Shown here piece after piece: positions 25,103 to 38,443 of a DNA stretch of 64,000 nt. This DNA comes from Turbatrix aceti. Taxonomy: Eukaryota > Nematoda > Chromadorea > Rhabditida > Panagrolaimidae. The notes beneath the pieces were generated by a model. That model made no database searches, had not been told where the DNA came from, and saw only the letters and a program-made list of their open reading frames with translations. A program made the translations under genes and the position numbers. Position 1 is the stretch's first letter, and every line of letters starts with the position of its first letter. The stretch covers positions 6,224,718 to 6,288,717 of the forward strand of contig OZ017768.1 in assembly GCA_963969345.1 (NCBI GenBank), written 5' to 3'.

Positions 25103-27528
25103 CGCGCGCGAAAGAAGGCAAGGCAACAAGAAGTCAGCAGCAAAGAGAAAAGCACGAACGATCGCCGGCCGCTAAGAAGATCCGAGAAAGGAGAAAAGCG
25201 AGTCAATCGCCGCGGCGAAGACGAGGGCAAAAAGTCGTCGACAAACAAAACTTTTCTCTTTTCTCTTCAAACGAGAAGGACGGCCGGCCGCGAGCGAAAA
25301 TCCCTTCACATCAGTCAGTCCCAGCCGGAATTGTAAGTATTTAGTCAAAAAGGGGACCGTTTTGTTAAAACTGGCAAAAATAAAGAGAGTAAATTAAAAA
25401 CATCCCAATGCGATGGATCGACCCAACAAAGCTGCTCAACGGCACCAAAGTGGTGCAATGCAACCCGCGCCGGCGACGACTGACTACTGATTACGCATCT
25501 GAAGCTGACGAGCCGAGAGAGATGGCAATCAATCAGCGAGCACGACCCGCGTCAAGGTCATCATCACCGTCGTTGCTGGTCGCCCGCACGACAGACGACC
25601 AAGAGGACTCGGACCGCGATGGCATGTGGCATTGACCGAGCAGTGATTGCGTGCCCTCGATAACGTGCCAACCGCCGCCATCGCATCATAAAAAAGTAGT
25701 GATCGGCAAAAAAACAGGGGCAGGGGTGGAAAAAAACATTCAGGTGATGGATGGAAGCTGTCACCTGCCTGCGTGGCGCGGGTTAACGTGCCTTCAACTG
25801 TGTTCAAAAGTGCATGATTGCATGTTGTTTGCCTATCCTGCATGAATATTACATGGCATGCACGGGGCGATAAAACAAACGGCCGTACCGACGAGAATTC
25901 AAAAAGCAAGCACCGCTGCTGCCGCAAACATCCTTCCATCCTCCGTGCCAGCCTTCACGCAGCTCGCGCACTACACCGGGCACCACCGGTAAACAACGTT
26001 TTCGCCCTCGTTCTCGTTCTCGTTCTTGTCCTCGCCAGCTTGCTTGCCACTCAGCCAGTCACTCTTAGTCGTTGACGAGACTCGATCGCCGGGGTGCGCG
26101 AAAGAATGCACCGCGCCCGGTTTGACGTGGCTGACTGCCTGGCGCTCGAGGACAATGAGCAAAGCGCCAAACAAACACGCCGCTGCCACAGTCGACAAGG
26201 AAGGGGGGGGGAAAGAGAAAAATCACACCGTGCCTGCCTGTAAAACGACCAGACCAGCCAGGTTGAGTAAACGTTGGCTGGCGCGTTCGTTGCTCACACC
26301 GGCGGCAGCGGCGGCGGCGGACGGTTAAATAGTCAAGTCAGTTAGTTAGTTGTCAGCCAACAGCCAGCTTTGACGTGACGTATCGCGCGCGCCGATCTCA
26401 ACCAAAGTCAGGGAGGGATGTGCCAGTCGGAAAAAATTTTTAAAATGCCTCCCCGGACTGCGCTAATTTCTGTGCTGCCAGCCATCGATGCGGCCGTTCC
26501 CCCTCCCCTCCCTCTCCATGTTGCGTCTCGAAGAACAAAGAAACAAACGCCTCGTGAATGACTGCATCGAACAAGAGACGATCCATCGTCATCGTAGTGC
26601 GGCAACTGCAATTGCCGTCGTAAAATAAAGTGCCATTGACTGAGAACGGCAACAATCCAGACAGGGGTGCGCCGGGGACAAAGGAAAACGTGTTGCCACG
26701 AAAAGACCAAAAAACCAACCGTTCTGCCCAAATTTTATCGCGGCCGACCGCGACTGACTGCCAGGAGCGGAAAAGCGGGTTTTCGGAGCGAAATGATTTT
26801 TGCCTGACTAAAACATTTGTAAATATTTTTTTTCGTGGAAATAAGCAAAATGTGACGACGGTACACGGTGAAAAAGCGGCGAACGACACGGGAAAAAAAA
26901 CGGAGAAAAGAGTGAGTGTTCGTTCGGCGGCTCCGGCCGAAGGGAAGGGGACCTGTCGTGCCCTGCCACGGCCTTGCCGCAGCCGCCGCTCCTGATCATC
27001 ACGATGACAAAAGACAGGACAGGACTGGACGACCGATGCCTGCCTGCGCAATGGAATGGGAATGCTAACCAATTCGTATGCGCACGACCGGCCTCCTTGC
27101 AGGGGCTGGAAGATGGTGCCGGACCGGCCAGGCAGAAGGGGGCCTCGGGTCAACCGACAGACTTGATCAAAGACCGAAAACAGGCGCAAAAAAGTAAGCC
27201 TAGACACTCAAAAGCTGCTCAAGGCATTTGTTTGCAATCGCCGCCGGTGAAGCAAAAATCACACGGCATCCTCCTACCTGCGCGCTACCCTTCAAAACCG
27301 CCCGGCGAAACAGAAACAGAAACAAACTAATCAAGCCCCCCACCTCGTTGCGCTCACAGGCACAAAAGCCCTTCAATTACACACCCCCAAGTTTTCATGC
27401 TGGAGTGCCTGCCTGCTACCAAAATAAATGAATGCGCGAAAGTTTTAGTCATCCTGCCAGCCAGCCCCAAAATCCGCCTCGTTCGTTCCCCTCTTGGTCG
27501 GGTCGCCATGATTGGCGCAGGCGTACAC

Positions 27529-27586
27529 GGCGTCGGTGGCGGTGGCGGCGGCAGTGACGGCGGCAGCGGCGGTGGCGGTGGCGGCG
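27529..27586. repeat. (GGCGGT)/(GGCGGC) simple repeat
   Basis: A 58-bp run of GGC/GGT triplets just left of the 5.2-kb tandem array. Confidence 0.85.
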
Positions 27587-28020
27587 TGCAAAATTGCACA
27601 CGCGAGAAAGAGAGCGACGCAAAAAGAGAGAGAGATCGAGCAAAAGGGCGAAAGGCCGGGCAAATGGGGTCACGGTCCGGTGCTGCCGGCTGAGCCTGCC
27701 TGCCAGCATCATCGGGGGATGATGCTCGACTACTCCGCCACTGCCGCGCTGCGTGGCTGCTGGCGGCGTAGTGCAATGCAATGCCCATCAGCGATGATCA
27801 TCGGATCGTAGCCCGGGGTTGGTTCTCCCGCAGCGACACAGGAGTTGAGTTGGGTTGGATTGCCGACGACCTACGTAGTTTACCTGCATGCCACAGGTGA
27901 ATCACCTGAGATGATCCAAAATCACAAACACCTGTCAAAAAGATTTCGAAACCGTTTTGCAGAACGACAAAAGCCTCTGCAAAAAGATCAAGGCACTACC
28001 TGGCCACCCCCGGCACAGGT

Positions 28021-31000
28021 GCCTTGTCCTCAACCCCAATACTCGTGATCACAGTCGGCGCAAGCGTGAAAACACGAGTCTTCCCTTTCACTTTTTTGAC
28101 CTTGAATTCATTCACACATCTTGTCCAAAATTGAGCCGTCGTCGACCGACCACGCAAAAAAAAACAGGGCAGACAGAATCAGAATCGATTTTCGCTTAAG
28201 GACCGGACCAGGAATTTTCGGCGGCGGCGAGAGCAAGCGGAACAGCAGTGCAGACGCGGATCCGCAGCCCCAACCACCACAACCACCACCGGAAAAGCGA
28301 TCGGGCACGGCTTTGTTTACGCACCACGCCAAATCATCGAATGCCGGCCGACGAGGCAATCAAGTGTCGTTTTGGTGCCCGGCTGCGAAGAGGGGGTGGG
28401 GTGAAAGGAAGGCGATCCCACGAGAGTGAGTGCGAGAGGGGTCGCTCAAGTGGAGAGGAAGGAGGGGGGGGGCGCCGCTGCCTGGCACATTCCGCCACGC
28501 GCACCCCTGCCGCCACGCGCATTATGCACGATCAAGCAGCCACCGGCACACGCATCATCGTCGCGCCAAACCGGTCGGATTAACGCCGGCGGCAGTGGCC
28601 GGACCCCATTCCATGCACCACGCTCAACAGCAGCCCTACGTGGCGAGGCCTTTGCCGGTCGCGTTGCGGAGTGGCAATCGCCACAAATTGCTCCTGCCAG
28701 TCGCCGACAACGAGTTGCGACTAACGCGCATTGTTTGGGGTGCGCGAAGCGCCGTAGCACGACGACGAGAAAAAAGAGAGGGGAGAGGGTTATTTATGAC
28801 CGGGTCAAATATGGACTGGCAGGGAAAGGAAAGGCAGAAAAGTTCCAAGACACGACAGATGGTCCAGGTGTCATAGGTGAGCTAACGGAAAAGAGACATG
28901 GTGATCAAAAGATGAAAATTGTGTAAAAGACCCTACAAAATCGTTTTGAATGGCTCATTCGTTCGTTCTCGGCACAAAAAAATTCCCAGAGCTCTGGCTT
29001 TGTTGCCAGCGCGCAACCTAGTATGCTGACCTCGATCGACAAAATACAAAACGTCGGCGCCGTTCACCGCAGCCGACGTTCCCTGCGCGAGGGAATGAGC
29101 CTTGTGTTAGTGCGGGGCGCATTGCCGCACTACGATGAGTGCGCTCGTTTCCAGCCCTGCCCCTATGCCCTGCCCGACCCCCAAGAATCCTACGTGATTG
29201 CTTTCTCGCCCGCCGTCCGCGCAGCCGTCCTTGATCCCGAAAATCCGGCCCGCCCTGTATGCCATCAAAAAACATTCTACCAAAGCTGTCAGTAAAAAAA
29301 GAAGACAGAAAAGACAATCAGCAGGCCAGGCAAGTATAATAGTGCCTACGCGTCGGGCGCAGCCAGTTCGCCGCGATCGATGCCCTGCGGCAGTGATTTA
29401 TCGCCGCGAAGAGAGATTGCTGCCGCCTGCTGACGCGAACAGAAAAAGCAGGGGTTTGCGCGGTGCCTGTTGCCGCCAGAATACATACGGACACGGACCG
29501 AATGCCAATTAGGCAAAGGAAGAACTCGGGCACAAAAAAAGGACACGAGAGTATCGAGAACATCGAAGAGCAAATGAATGCGAGTGTGAGTGATACTCTC
29601 GGTAGCAGCCTCATTTTCGCCAAATAACAATAAATGCCGCCGAGGTAGGTGGACTTCGGCGGCGTCGGTGGTTGTGGCGGTGCCGTGTTGTGTTGTCCCC
29701 GGCCTTCAATCGGAGCGATTTGTTTGGCAACGCATTCACTCTCCGTCACTCTCGCTCTTCTCGTCGTCGTTTAATAATACGGTTGGTTGGCCGCCCGCCC
29801 CGGCAAGGTAAGGTCACCGCGGCAGCGGCGTGCCATCACGCCGGGGGAGTGGCAGGGGAAGCGGATTGATTCGACTCGAGTGGAACAGGGGGGGGGGTGA
29901 CGCGAACGTGCAGGGCACAGCACTCACGGCGGATTAGGCGACCCGAAGCGACTAATCACTCTATTCAACACGGAAAGAGGGCGCGCAGAGCTTCCTGTGT
30001 AGAGGTCCATGACTGGGCCTCTTCTACGCTCCTGCATGAGATCCACAAGCTCTTACCAGGAAGATCGATAGCTCAATCGTGCTCCAAGCATTCCAAGGTG
30101 AAGAAAAAAAAGAAGGAAAAGAAAAGTAGCGAGTTTCGGGGATGGAAAAGGCCGGCAAAGGCCAGCCAGCCGGTCCCCCTCCGACGGCAATAACGCGACG
30201 ATGCGCACAAAACCGCGCATTCACTTGCATCGCATTTTTGAACGAACGAGCTGTGAGCTGTGAGCTCTCCGGCAGGGGAGGAAAGGTGAAATCAAAGGCG
30301 ACGGGAAATTGCGCCAAAATGTGCGGCGTTGCGCAGAAATGGCAAAAGCCCGCGCGAAGCGGAGGCAGGCATTGAAATAAAAAAAAATACGAGGTGCAAT
30401 TGCGGGGTTTTTTTGTGAAACGCGCCGTAATCGAGTCCAGCACCCGTGGAGAGGTCAGGCAAATCAAATGGAAAAGAAGGCAAGGTGTGCGCGAATTTGT
30501 TGCAGGTGCCGAAACAGGGGGACTGCTCTGGCTCTGCCAATCAGCAGACACGTTGTCGATCTGCTGAGGTCGCATGTCTGACCGGCACGTGTCGCGCCCT
30601 GCACACACCAGTCAGTGATAATCGTGCCGTCGTCGATCAGGGCGTTCTGATTGTCTATCTCTCCCCCAAAAAAAATCAATAGTCTCGTCGAAGGCACAAA
30701 AACACTTATCAGCCCTCCGGAGCGGGTCTAATCACTTTTTTGCCCTGTAAAGCAAAAAAAATGTGCCTTGCAATAAAAAAATTGACAGGACACCCATGCC
30801 CGATGTCGAAAGCAAGCAACAAAGTGGCACCAAAATTGAAAGCAGTCAGACAATCGACATGTGCAACGAAAGAGGCCGGATATATCCGGGAGGAGAAAAC
30901 AAAACCCTCGACCGCGATGGAGACGGAGAAAGAAAGTTTATTTGCCACACGACTGATGTGAGGCTGGCTGCGGTGGCATCCGGGTGTGTGTGACTCGGCA

Positions 31001-33231
31001 CCCTGGCAGGGCGGAAATTGGCCAACATTGTCTCTATCGGCGACGGCAGCAAGTGGCAATCGCTCGGTGGCTGTTCCGTTGCCGATGGGGGGAAAGAAAG
31101 GCACGACGACGACCGCTGATGACAGCAGCTGGCCGTGCCCCGATCCCGCAGGCAACTGACTGCCCTGCCCGGCTGACTGGTCTCGGGCTCGGCCGGGCCG
31201 CAGCGCTCACATTTCGAAAATGGCAGGCCCTGGTTGGTCGCACTGTTTTTTTCTCGAACTGTCAGTCCTTTGTGGGCAAGCAAACCTCGTCATCCGGGAT
31301 TTAGAGACCGTGCAAGCGTTTTTTTGTTTTTCGAAAAATGTCCAAAACCAAATTTTTCCTTTAAAAATTGTTTTCAGTCAGAAACAAAAAAAAAACAAAT
31401 CACCGAAGATGAAATAACAGTCAGCGACCCCAAAAGTCGAAATCGTAAACAAAAATGGCCCCCCACCGCTGCCGGGTGATGAAAAGTGAGCCGGGCAGAG
31501 GAGGCAGACATGTGCCCTGACTGACTGATTGGTGAGGAGAGGCGCAGAAAAGCATGCCGGCCGGGATCGGCGATCGTTTAACCACCCGTGCTTGGCTTTT
31601 TTTTCTCGCATCGGCCCGAGAGGATAAATTGCCACCCGCTACCGCCGCCGCCGCTGCCGGGCTGGGCTGGGCTGGCAGGCAGGCCAACTGACAACCACGC
31701 AATCGACAACGGCACACCTCACGCCTCCCGCTGATGAGACCTGTCCTTCGTTTTTCTCGGGGCAGTTCGATCGATCGCGTGTCCTGTGACTTTCTTCCTG
31801 GCCGACGACGGTTTTGACTTGCAGAAAAACGCAAAATGCGGCACTTGATGCGCTCTCGGACAAATTATGTTCTTTGGTAAATGTCAAAAATTTTTTTTAC
31901 TGATTTATTCCGTTTTTTACGATACTTAAAAAAAACATATTTGTCGTCTGTTTTGCATTTTTTGGCACAGGTGAGGTAGGTGCCCATTTGAATAAAACCA
32001 AATGGAACAAGGAACAAGTGATTTGTTTGCAACTTTTGGTGAATTGGATTGCTTTTGAGCGAAAGTTGTTTGCGGAGCCGAGTTGGGCGATCAATTGACC
32101 AATTGACCTTGGAGCGTCGTCGTCGAGTCTCCATTTACGGGCTCGGCAGCATTTGTGCCATATTTTGCGTCTTTTGACCTTTTTGTTCTGTAACAAATGC
32201 AACGAATTGAATGGGAGTGCCAATCGAGAGGTGGCTGTCATTTGACGCCTCTCGTCTTTGGCTTTTTACTACTCAATCCAGGTCGGCACGACAGGTTTTC
32301 CGATCGATTGACTGACAGGCGTCGGCGGCGGTGACGGCGCCGCTTGCTGCCAGCTCCGCAGACAACGGCACGCCAAAGCCGGAGCGATCAAGCGATTAGC
32401 CGACGCTCCCGATATTTGCCGATGCGGCAGGGGTGTTTGCATTGCCACGCAGGCAACAACAATGCCTCGGCCGCCTCGTTAGCCCCGACGAATAAACAGT
32501 TTGTGACAGTCGACGTCGTGCCGCCACGGCCCGCAACGACCTTTCTGTTTGATCAGCCACTTGGCCGCTCGACCGATCGCTAGCCAGTGTCATCGCTTGC
32601 AACAACAACAACCACCCCAAAAGCAAAGCACCACGGCATCTTTGGGGACAAAACAGGCAAAATAAATTCAGGGGGAAATCCTAAATAATAAATATTCTTT
32701 TCTTTCTTCAATTTGTACATTATTTTTAGCTTTTTTGGTCTTTGAACGTTGAAAAAACTTTTGCCATTAAAGGTTACGAAATTCGAAATTAGAAAAGCAC
32801 GATTCGCGTGAAACGTGAATCATAATAAATATTTCAAAAAACAAACAAAGACAAATAACCAGTTTTGGTCGCACGTGAATCACGTTTATTAACGGAAAAT
32901 TGTTTGTTTCGGAGGCCCTTGTTCCGCTCAAAAAAAGGTCACTTGCGCTCGTAATCATCGCTCTAAAAATAAAAATAAAATGGTGATTAATGGCCGAACG
33001 GACTCTCGTATTTATTACGTTTAAAAAAAACAACGCTGTGTGAGGTATTCTTTCAATTTTTTTATATTGAGCAGCAAGGAAACAATTTTACCTCCGACAA
33101 AAAAAACTGCGTATTTAAAAAAATTACGGGATTTGAAAATGTGCCACCGATCAACGCAAAAAATTTTGACAACACAAATCATTGGTAACCAAAACTGGAC
33201 AGTTCAATTCGCTGACGTTGAAGTCGATATT
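28021..33231. repeat. 5.2-kb tandem repeat, copy 1 (5211 bp)
   Basis: The unit starts GCCTTGTCCTCAACCCC and ends GTTGAAGTCGATATT. It is GC-rich for about 4.6 kb and AT-rich for the last 0.6 kb. The only difference noticed from copies 2 and 3 is a G run of 9 here (28464-28472) against 10 in the others. The unit holds no recognisable complete gene. Its longest open frame (minus, 30024-30608) is Pro/Ser-rich without a family signature. A candidate terminal exon on the minus strand (TTTTTAG then SDDYERK and a stop, near 32940-32965, with AATAAA about 60 bp further on) is noted at low confidence. Confidence 0.95.
29928..30010 (-). CDS. Candidate first exon in repeat copy 1, phase-compatible with peb-1
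   Basis: An acceptor-like CTCATGCAG (exon start 30031) is followed by an ATG at 30010 and 27 open codons (MDLYTGSSARPLSVLNRVIS...), ending at a GTGAGTGC donor in phase 2. That phase fits the G-ATG acceptor at 15526 of the peb-1-like gene. There is no domain and no transcript evidence; it could be chance. Confidence 0.25.
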
Positions 33232-36200
33232 GCCTTGTCCTCAACCCCAATACTCGTGATCACAGTCGGCGCAAGCGTGAAAACACGAGTCTTCCCTTTC
33301 ACTTTTTTGACCTTGAATTCATTCACACATCTTGTCCAAAATTGAGCCGTCGTCGACCGACCACGCAAAAAAAAACAGGGCAGACAGAATCAGAATCGAT
33401 TTTCGCTTAAGGACCGGACCAGGAATTTTCGGCGGCGGCGAGAGCAAGCGGAACAGCAGTGCAGACGCGGATCCGCAGCCCCAACCACCACAACCACCAC
33501 CGGAAAAGCGATCGGGCACGGCTTTGTTTACGCACCACGCCAAATCATCGAATGCCGGCCGACGAGGCAATCAAGTGTCGTTTTGGTGCCCGGCTGCGAA
33601 GAGGGGGTGGGGTGAAAGGAAGGCGATCCCACGAGAGTGAGTGCGAGAGGGGTCGCTCAAGTGGAGAGGAAGGAGGGGGGGGGGCGCCGCTGCCTGGCAC
33701 ATTCCGCCACGCGCACCCCTGCCGCCACGCGCATTATGCACGATCAAGCAGCCACCGGCACACGCATCATCGTCGCGCCAAACCGGTCGGATTAACGCCG
33801 GCGGCAGTGGCCGGACCCCATTCCATGCACCACGCTCAACAGCAGCCCTACGTGGCGAGGCCTTTGCCGGTCGCGTTGCGGAGTGGCAATCGCCACAAAT
33901 TGCTCCTGCCAGTCGCCGACAACGAGTTGCGACTAACGCGCATTGTTTGGGGTGCGCGAAGCGCCGTAGCACGACGACGAGAAAAAAGAGAGGGGAGAGG
34001 GTTATTTATGACCGGGTCAAATATGGACTGGCAGGGAAAGGAAAGGCAGAAAAGTTCCAAGACACGACAGATGGTCCAGGTGTCATAGGTGAGCTAACGG
34101 AAAAGAGACATGGTGATCAAAAGATGAAAATTGTGTAAAAGACCCTACAAAATCGTTTTGAATGGCTCATTCGTTCGTTCTCGGCACAAAAAAATTCCCA
34201 GAGCTCTGGCTTTGTTGCCAGCGCGCAACCTAGTATGCTGACCTCGATCGACAAAATACAAAACGTCGGCGCCGTTCACCGCAGCCGACGTTCCCTGCGC
34301 GAGGGAATGAGCCTTGTGTTAGTGCGGGGCGCATTGCCGCACTACGATGAGTGCGCTCGTTTCCAGCCCTGCCCCTATGCCCTGCCCGACCCCCAAGAAT
34401 CCTACGTGATTGCTTTCTCGCCCGCCGTCCGCGCAGCCGTCCTTGATCCCGAAAATCCGGCCCGCCCTGTATGCCATCAAAAAACATTCTACCAAAGCTG
34501 TCAGTAAAAAAAGAAGACAGAAAAGACAATCAGCAGGCCAGGCAAGTATAATAGTGCCTACGCGTCGGGCGCAGCCAGTTCGCCGCGATCGATGCCCTGC
34601 GGCAGTGATTTATCGCCGCGAAGAGAGATTGCTGCCGCCTGCTGACGCGAACAGAAAAAGCAGGGGTTTGCGCGGTGCCTGTTGCCGCCAGAATACATAC
34701 GGACACGGACCGAATGCCAATTAGGCAAAGGAAGAACTCGGGCACAAAAAAAGGACACGAGAGTATCGAGAACATCGAAGAGCAAATGAATGCGAGTGTG
34801 AGTGATACTCTCGGTAGCAGCCTCATTTTCGCCAAATAACAATAAATGCCGCCGAGGTAGGTGGACTTCGGCGGCGTCGGTGGTTGTGGCGGTGCCGTGT
34901 TGTGTTGTCCCCGGCCTTCAATCGGAGCGATTTGTTTGGCAACGCATTCACTCTCCGTCACTCTCGCTCTTCTCGTCGTCGTTTAATAATACGGTTGGTT
35001 GGCCGCCCGCCCCGGCAAGGTAAGGTCACCGCGGCAGCGGCGTGCCATCACGCCGGGGGAGTGGCAGGGGAAGCGGATTGATTCGACTCGAGTGGAACAG
35101 GGGGGGGGGTGACGCGAACGTGCAGGGCACAGCACTCACGGCGGATTAGGCGACCCGAAGCGACTAATCACTCTATTCAACACGGAAAGAGGGCGCGCAG
35201 AGCTTCCTGTGTAGAGGTCCATGACTGGGCCTCTTCTACGCTCCTGCATGAGATCCACAAGCTCTTACCAGGAAGATCGATAGCTCAATCGTGCTCCAAG
35301 CATTCCAAGGTGAAGAAAAAAAAGAAGGAAAAGAAAAGTAGCGAGTTTCGGGGATGGAAAAGGCCGGCAAAGGCCAGCCAGCCGGTCCCCCTCCGACGGC
35401 AATAACGCGACGATGCGCACAAAACCGCGCATTCACTTGCATCGCATTTTTGAACGAACGAGCTGTGAGCTGTGAGCTCTCCGGCAGGGGAGGAAAGGTG
35501 AAATCAAAGGCGACGGGAAATTGCGCCAAAATGTGCGGCGTTGCGCAGAAATGGCAAAAGCCCGCGCGAAGCGGAGGCAGGCATTGAAATAAAAAAAAAT
35601 ACGAGGTGCAATTGCGGGGTTTTTTTGTGAAACGCGCCGTAATCGAGTCCAGCACCCGTGGAGAGGTCAGGCAAATCAAATGGAAAAGAAGGCAAGGTGT
35701 GCGCGAATTTGTTGCAGGTGCCGAAACAGGGGGACTGCTCTGGCTCTGCCAATCAGCAGACACGTTGTCGATCTGCTGAGGTCGCATGTCTGACCGGCAC
35801 GTGTCGCGCCCTGCACACACCAGTCAGTGATAATCGTGCCGTCGTCGATCAGGGCGTTCTGATTGTCTATCTCTCCCCCAAAAAAAATCAATAGTCTCGT
35901 CGAAGGCACAAAAACACTTATCAGCCCTCCGGAGCGGGTCTAATCACTTTTTTGCCCTGTAAAGCAAAAAAAATGTGCCTTGCAATAAAAAAATTGACAG
36001 GACACCCATGCCCGATGTCGAAAGCAAGCAACAAAGTGGCACCAAAATTGAAAGCAGTCAGACAATCGACATGTGCAACGAAAGAGGCCGGATATATCCG
36101 GGAGGAGAAAACAAAACCCTCGACCGCGATGGAGACGGAGAAAGAAAGTTTATTTGCCACACGACTGATGTGAGGCTGGCTGCGGTGGCATCCGGGTGTG

Positions 36201-38443
36201 TGTGACTCGGCACCCTGGCAGGGCGGAAATTGGCCAACATTGTCTCTATCGGCGACGGCAGCAAGTGGCAATCGCTCGGTGGCTGTTCCGTTGCCGATGG
36301 GGGGAAAGAAAGGCACGACGACGACCGCTGATGACAGCAGCTGGCCGTGCCCCGATCCCGCAGGCAACTGACTGCCCTGCCCGGCTGACTGGTCTCGGGC
36401 TCGGCCGGGCCGCAGCGCTCACATTTCGAAAATGGCAGGCCCTGGTTGGTCGCACTGTTTTTTTCTCGAACTGTCAGTCCTTTGTGGGCAAGCAAACCTC
36501 GTCATCCGGGATTTAGAGACCGTGCAAGCGTTTTTTTGTTTTTCGAAAAATGTCCAAAACCAAATTTTTCCTTTAAAAATTGTTTTCAGTCAGAAACAAA
36601 AAAAAAACAAATCACCGAAGATGAAATAACAGTCAGCGACCCCAAAAGTCGAAATCGTAAACAAAAATGGCCCCCCACCGCTGCCGGGTGATGAAAAGTG
36701 AGCCGGGCAGAGGAGGCAGACATGTGCCCTGACTGACTGATTGGTGAGGAGAGGCGCAGAAAAGCATGCCGGCCGGGATCGGCGATCGTTTAACCACCCG
36801 TGCTTGGCTTTTTTTTCTCGCATCGGCCCGAGAGGATAAATTGCCACCCGCTACCGCCGCCGCCGCTGCCGGGCTGGGCTGGGCTGGCAGGCAGGCCAAC
36901 TGACAACCACGCAATCGACAACGGCACACCTCACGCCTCCCGCTGATGAGACCTGTCCTTCGTTTTTCTCGGGGCAGTTCGATCGATCGCGTGTCCTGTG
37001 ACTTTCTTCCTGGCCGACGACGGTTTTGACTTGCAGAAAAACGCAAAATGCGGCACTTGATGCGCTCTCGGACAAATTATGTTCTTTGGTAAATGTCAAA
37101 AATTTTTTTTACTGATTTATTCCGTTTTTTACGATACTTAAAAAAAACATATTTGTCGTCTGTTTTGCATTTTTTGGCACAGGTGAGGTAGGTGCCCATT
37201 TGAATAAAACCAAATGGAACAAGGAACAAGTGATTTGTTTGCAACTTTTGGTGAATTGGATTGCTTTTGAGCGAAAGTTGTTTGCGGAGCCGAGTTGGGC
37301 GATCAATTGACCAATTGACCTTGGAGCGTCGTCGTCGAGTCTCCATTTACGGGCTCGGCAGCATTTGTGCCATATTTTGCGTCTTTTGACCTTTTTGTTC
37401 TGTAACAAATGCAACGAATTGAATGGGAGTGCCAATCGAGAGGTGGCTGTCATTTGACGCCTCTCGTCTTTGGCTTTTTACTACTCAATCCAGGTCGGCA
37501 CGACAGGTTTTCCGATCGATTGACTGACAGGCGTCGGCGGCGGTGACGGCGCCGCTTGCTGCCAGCTCCGCAGACAACGGCACGCCAAAGCCGGAGCGAT
37601 CAAGCGATTAGCCGACGCTCCCGATATTTGCCGATGCGGCAGGGGTGTTTGCATTGCCACGCAGGCAACAACAATGCCTCGGCCGCCTCGTTAGCCCCGA
37701 CGAATAAACAGTTTGTGACAGTCGACGTCGTGCCGCCACGGCCCGCAACGACCTTTCTGTTTGATCAGCCACTTGGCCGCTCGACCGATCGCTAGCCAGT
37801 GTCATCGCTTGCAACAACAACAACCACCCCAAAAGCAAAGCACCACGGCATCTTTGGGGACAAAACAGGCAAAATAAATTCAGGGGGAAATCCTAAATAA
37901 TAAATATTCTTTTCTTTCTTCAATTTGTACATTATTTTTAGCTTTTTTGGTCTTTGAACGTTGAAAAAACTTTTGCCATTAAAGGTTACGAAATTCGAAA
38001 TTAGAAAAGCACGATTCGCGTGAAACGTGAATCATAATAAATATTTCAAAAAACAAACAAAGACAAATAACCAGTTTTGGTCGCACGTGAATCACGTTTA
38101 TTAACGGAAAATTGTTTGTTTCGGAGGCCCTTGTTCCGCTCAAAAAAAGGTCACTTGCGCTCGTAATCATCGCTCTAAAAATAAAAATAAAATGGTGATT
38201 AATGGCCGAACGGACTCTCGTATTTATTACGTTTAAAAAAAACAACGCTGTGTGAGGTATTCTTTCAATTTTTTTATATTGAGCAGCAAGGAAACAATTT
38301 TACCTCCGACAAAAAAAACTGCGTATTTAAAAAAATTACGGGATTTGAAAATGTGCCACCGATCAACGCAAAAAATTTTGACAACACAAATCATTGGTAA
38401 CCAAAACTGGACAGTTCAATTCGCTGACGTTGAAGTCGATATT
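33232..38443. repeat. 5.2-kb tandem repeat, copy 2 (5212 bp)
   Basis: Follows copy 1 with no spacer. The G run is 10 long (33675-33684). Every open frame of copy 1 recurs at +5211 or +5212. Confidence 0.95.
35140..35222 (-). CDS. Candidate first exon, repeat copy 2
   Basis: Identical counterpart of the 29928-30010 candidate, with the same ATG and phase-2 donor. Confidence 0.25.

Larger units (their letters stand above)
18315..28020. other. Long GC-rich, low-complexity non-coding stretch upstream of peb-1
   Basis: About 9.7 kb without a convincing gene apart from the exon-like segment at 21432-21883. It is dense in trinucleotide runs, G/C homopolymers (for example at 20152, 20389 and 23031), CCTGCC/GGCAGG words, and CAGTCAGT / GACTGACT strings. 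Most open frames here follow these repeats and have no family signature. It probably holds promoter or large-intron sequence of the peb-1-like gene. Confidence 0.5.

Noticed and set aside
27512..27811. Ala/Val-rich frame over a GGC repeat
   Set aside because: Produced by the simple repeat; no conserved feature.
30024..30608. 194-residue open frame on the minus strand, repeated in all three 5.2-kb copies
   Set aside because: Compositionally biased (Pro/Ser/Phe), no family signature, crosses good splice motifs; repetition follows from the unit duplication.
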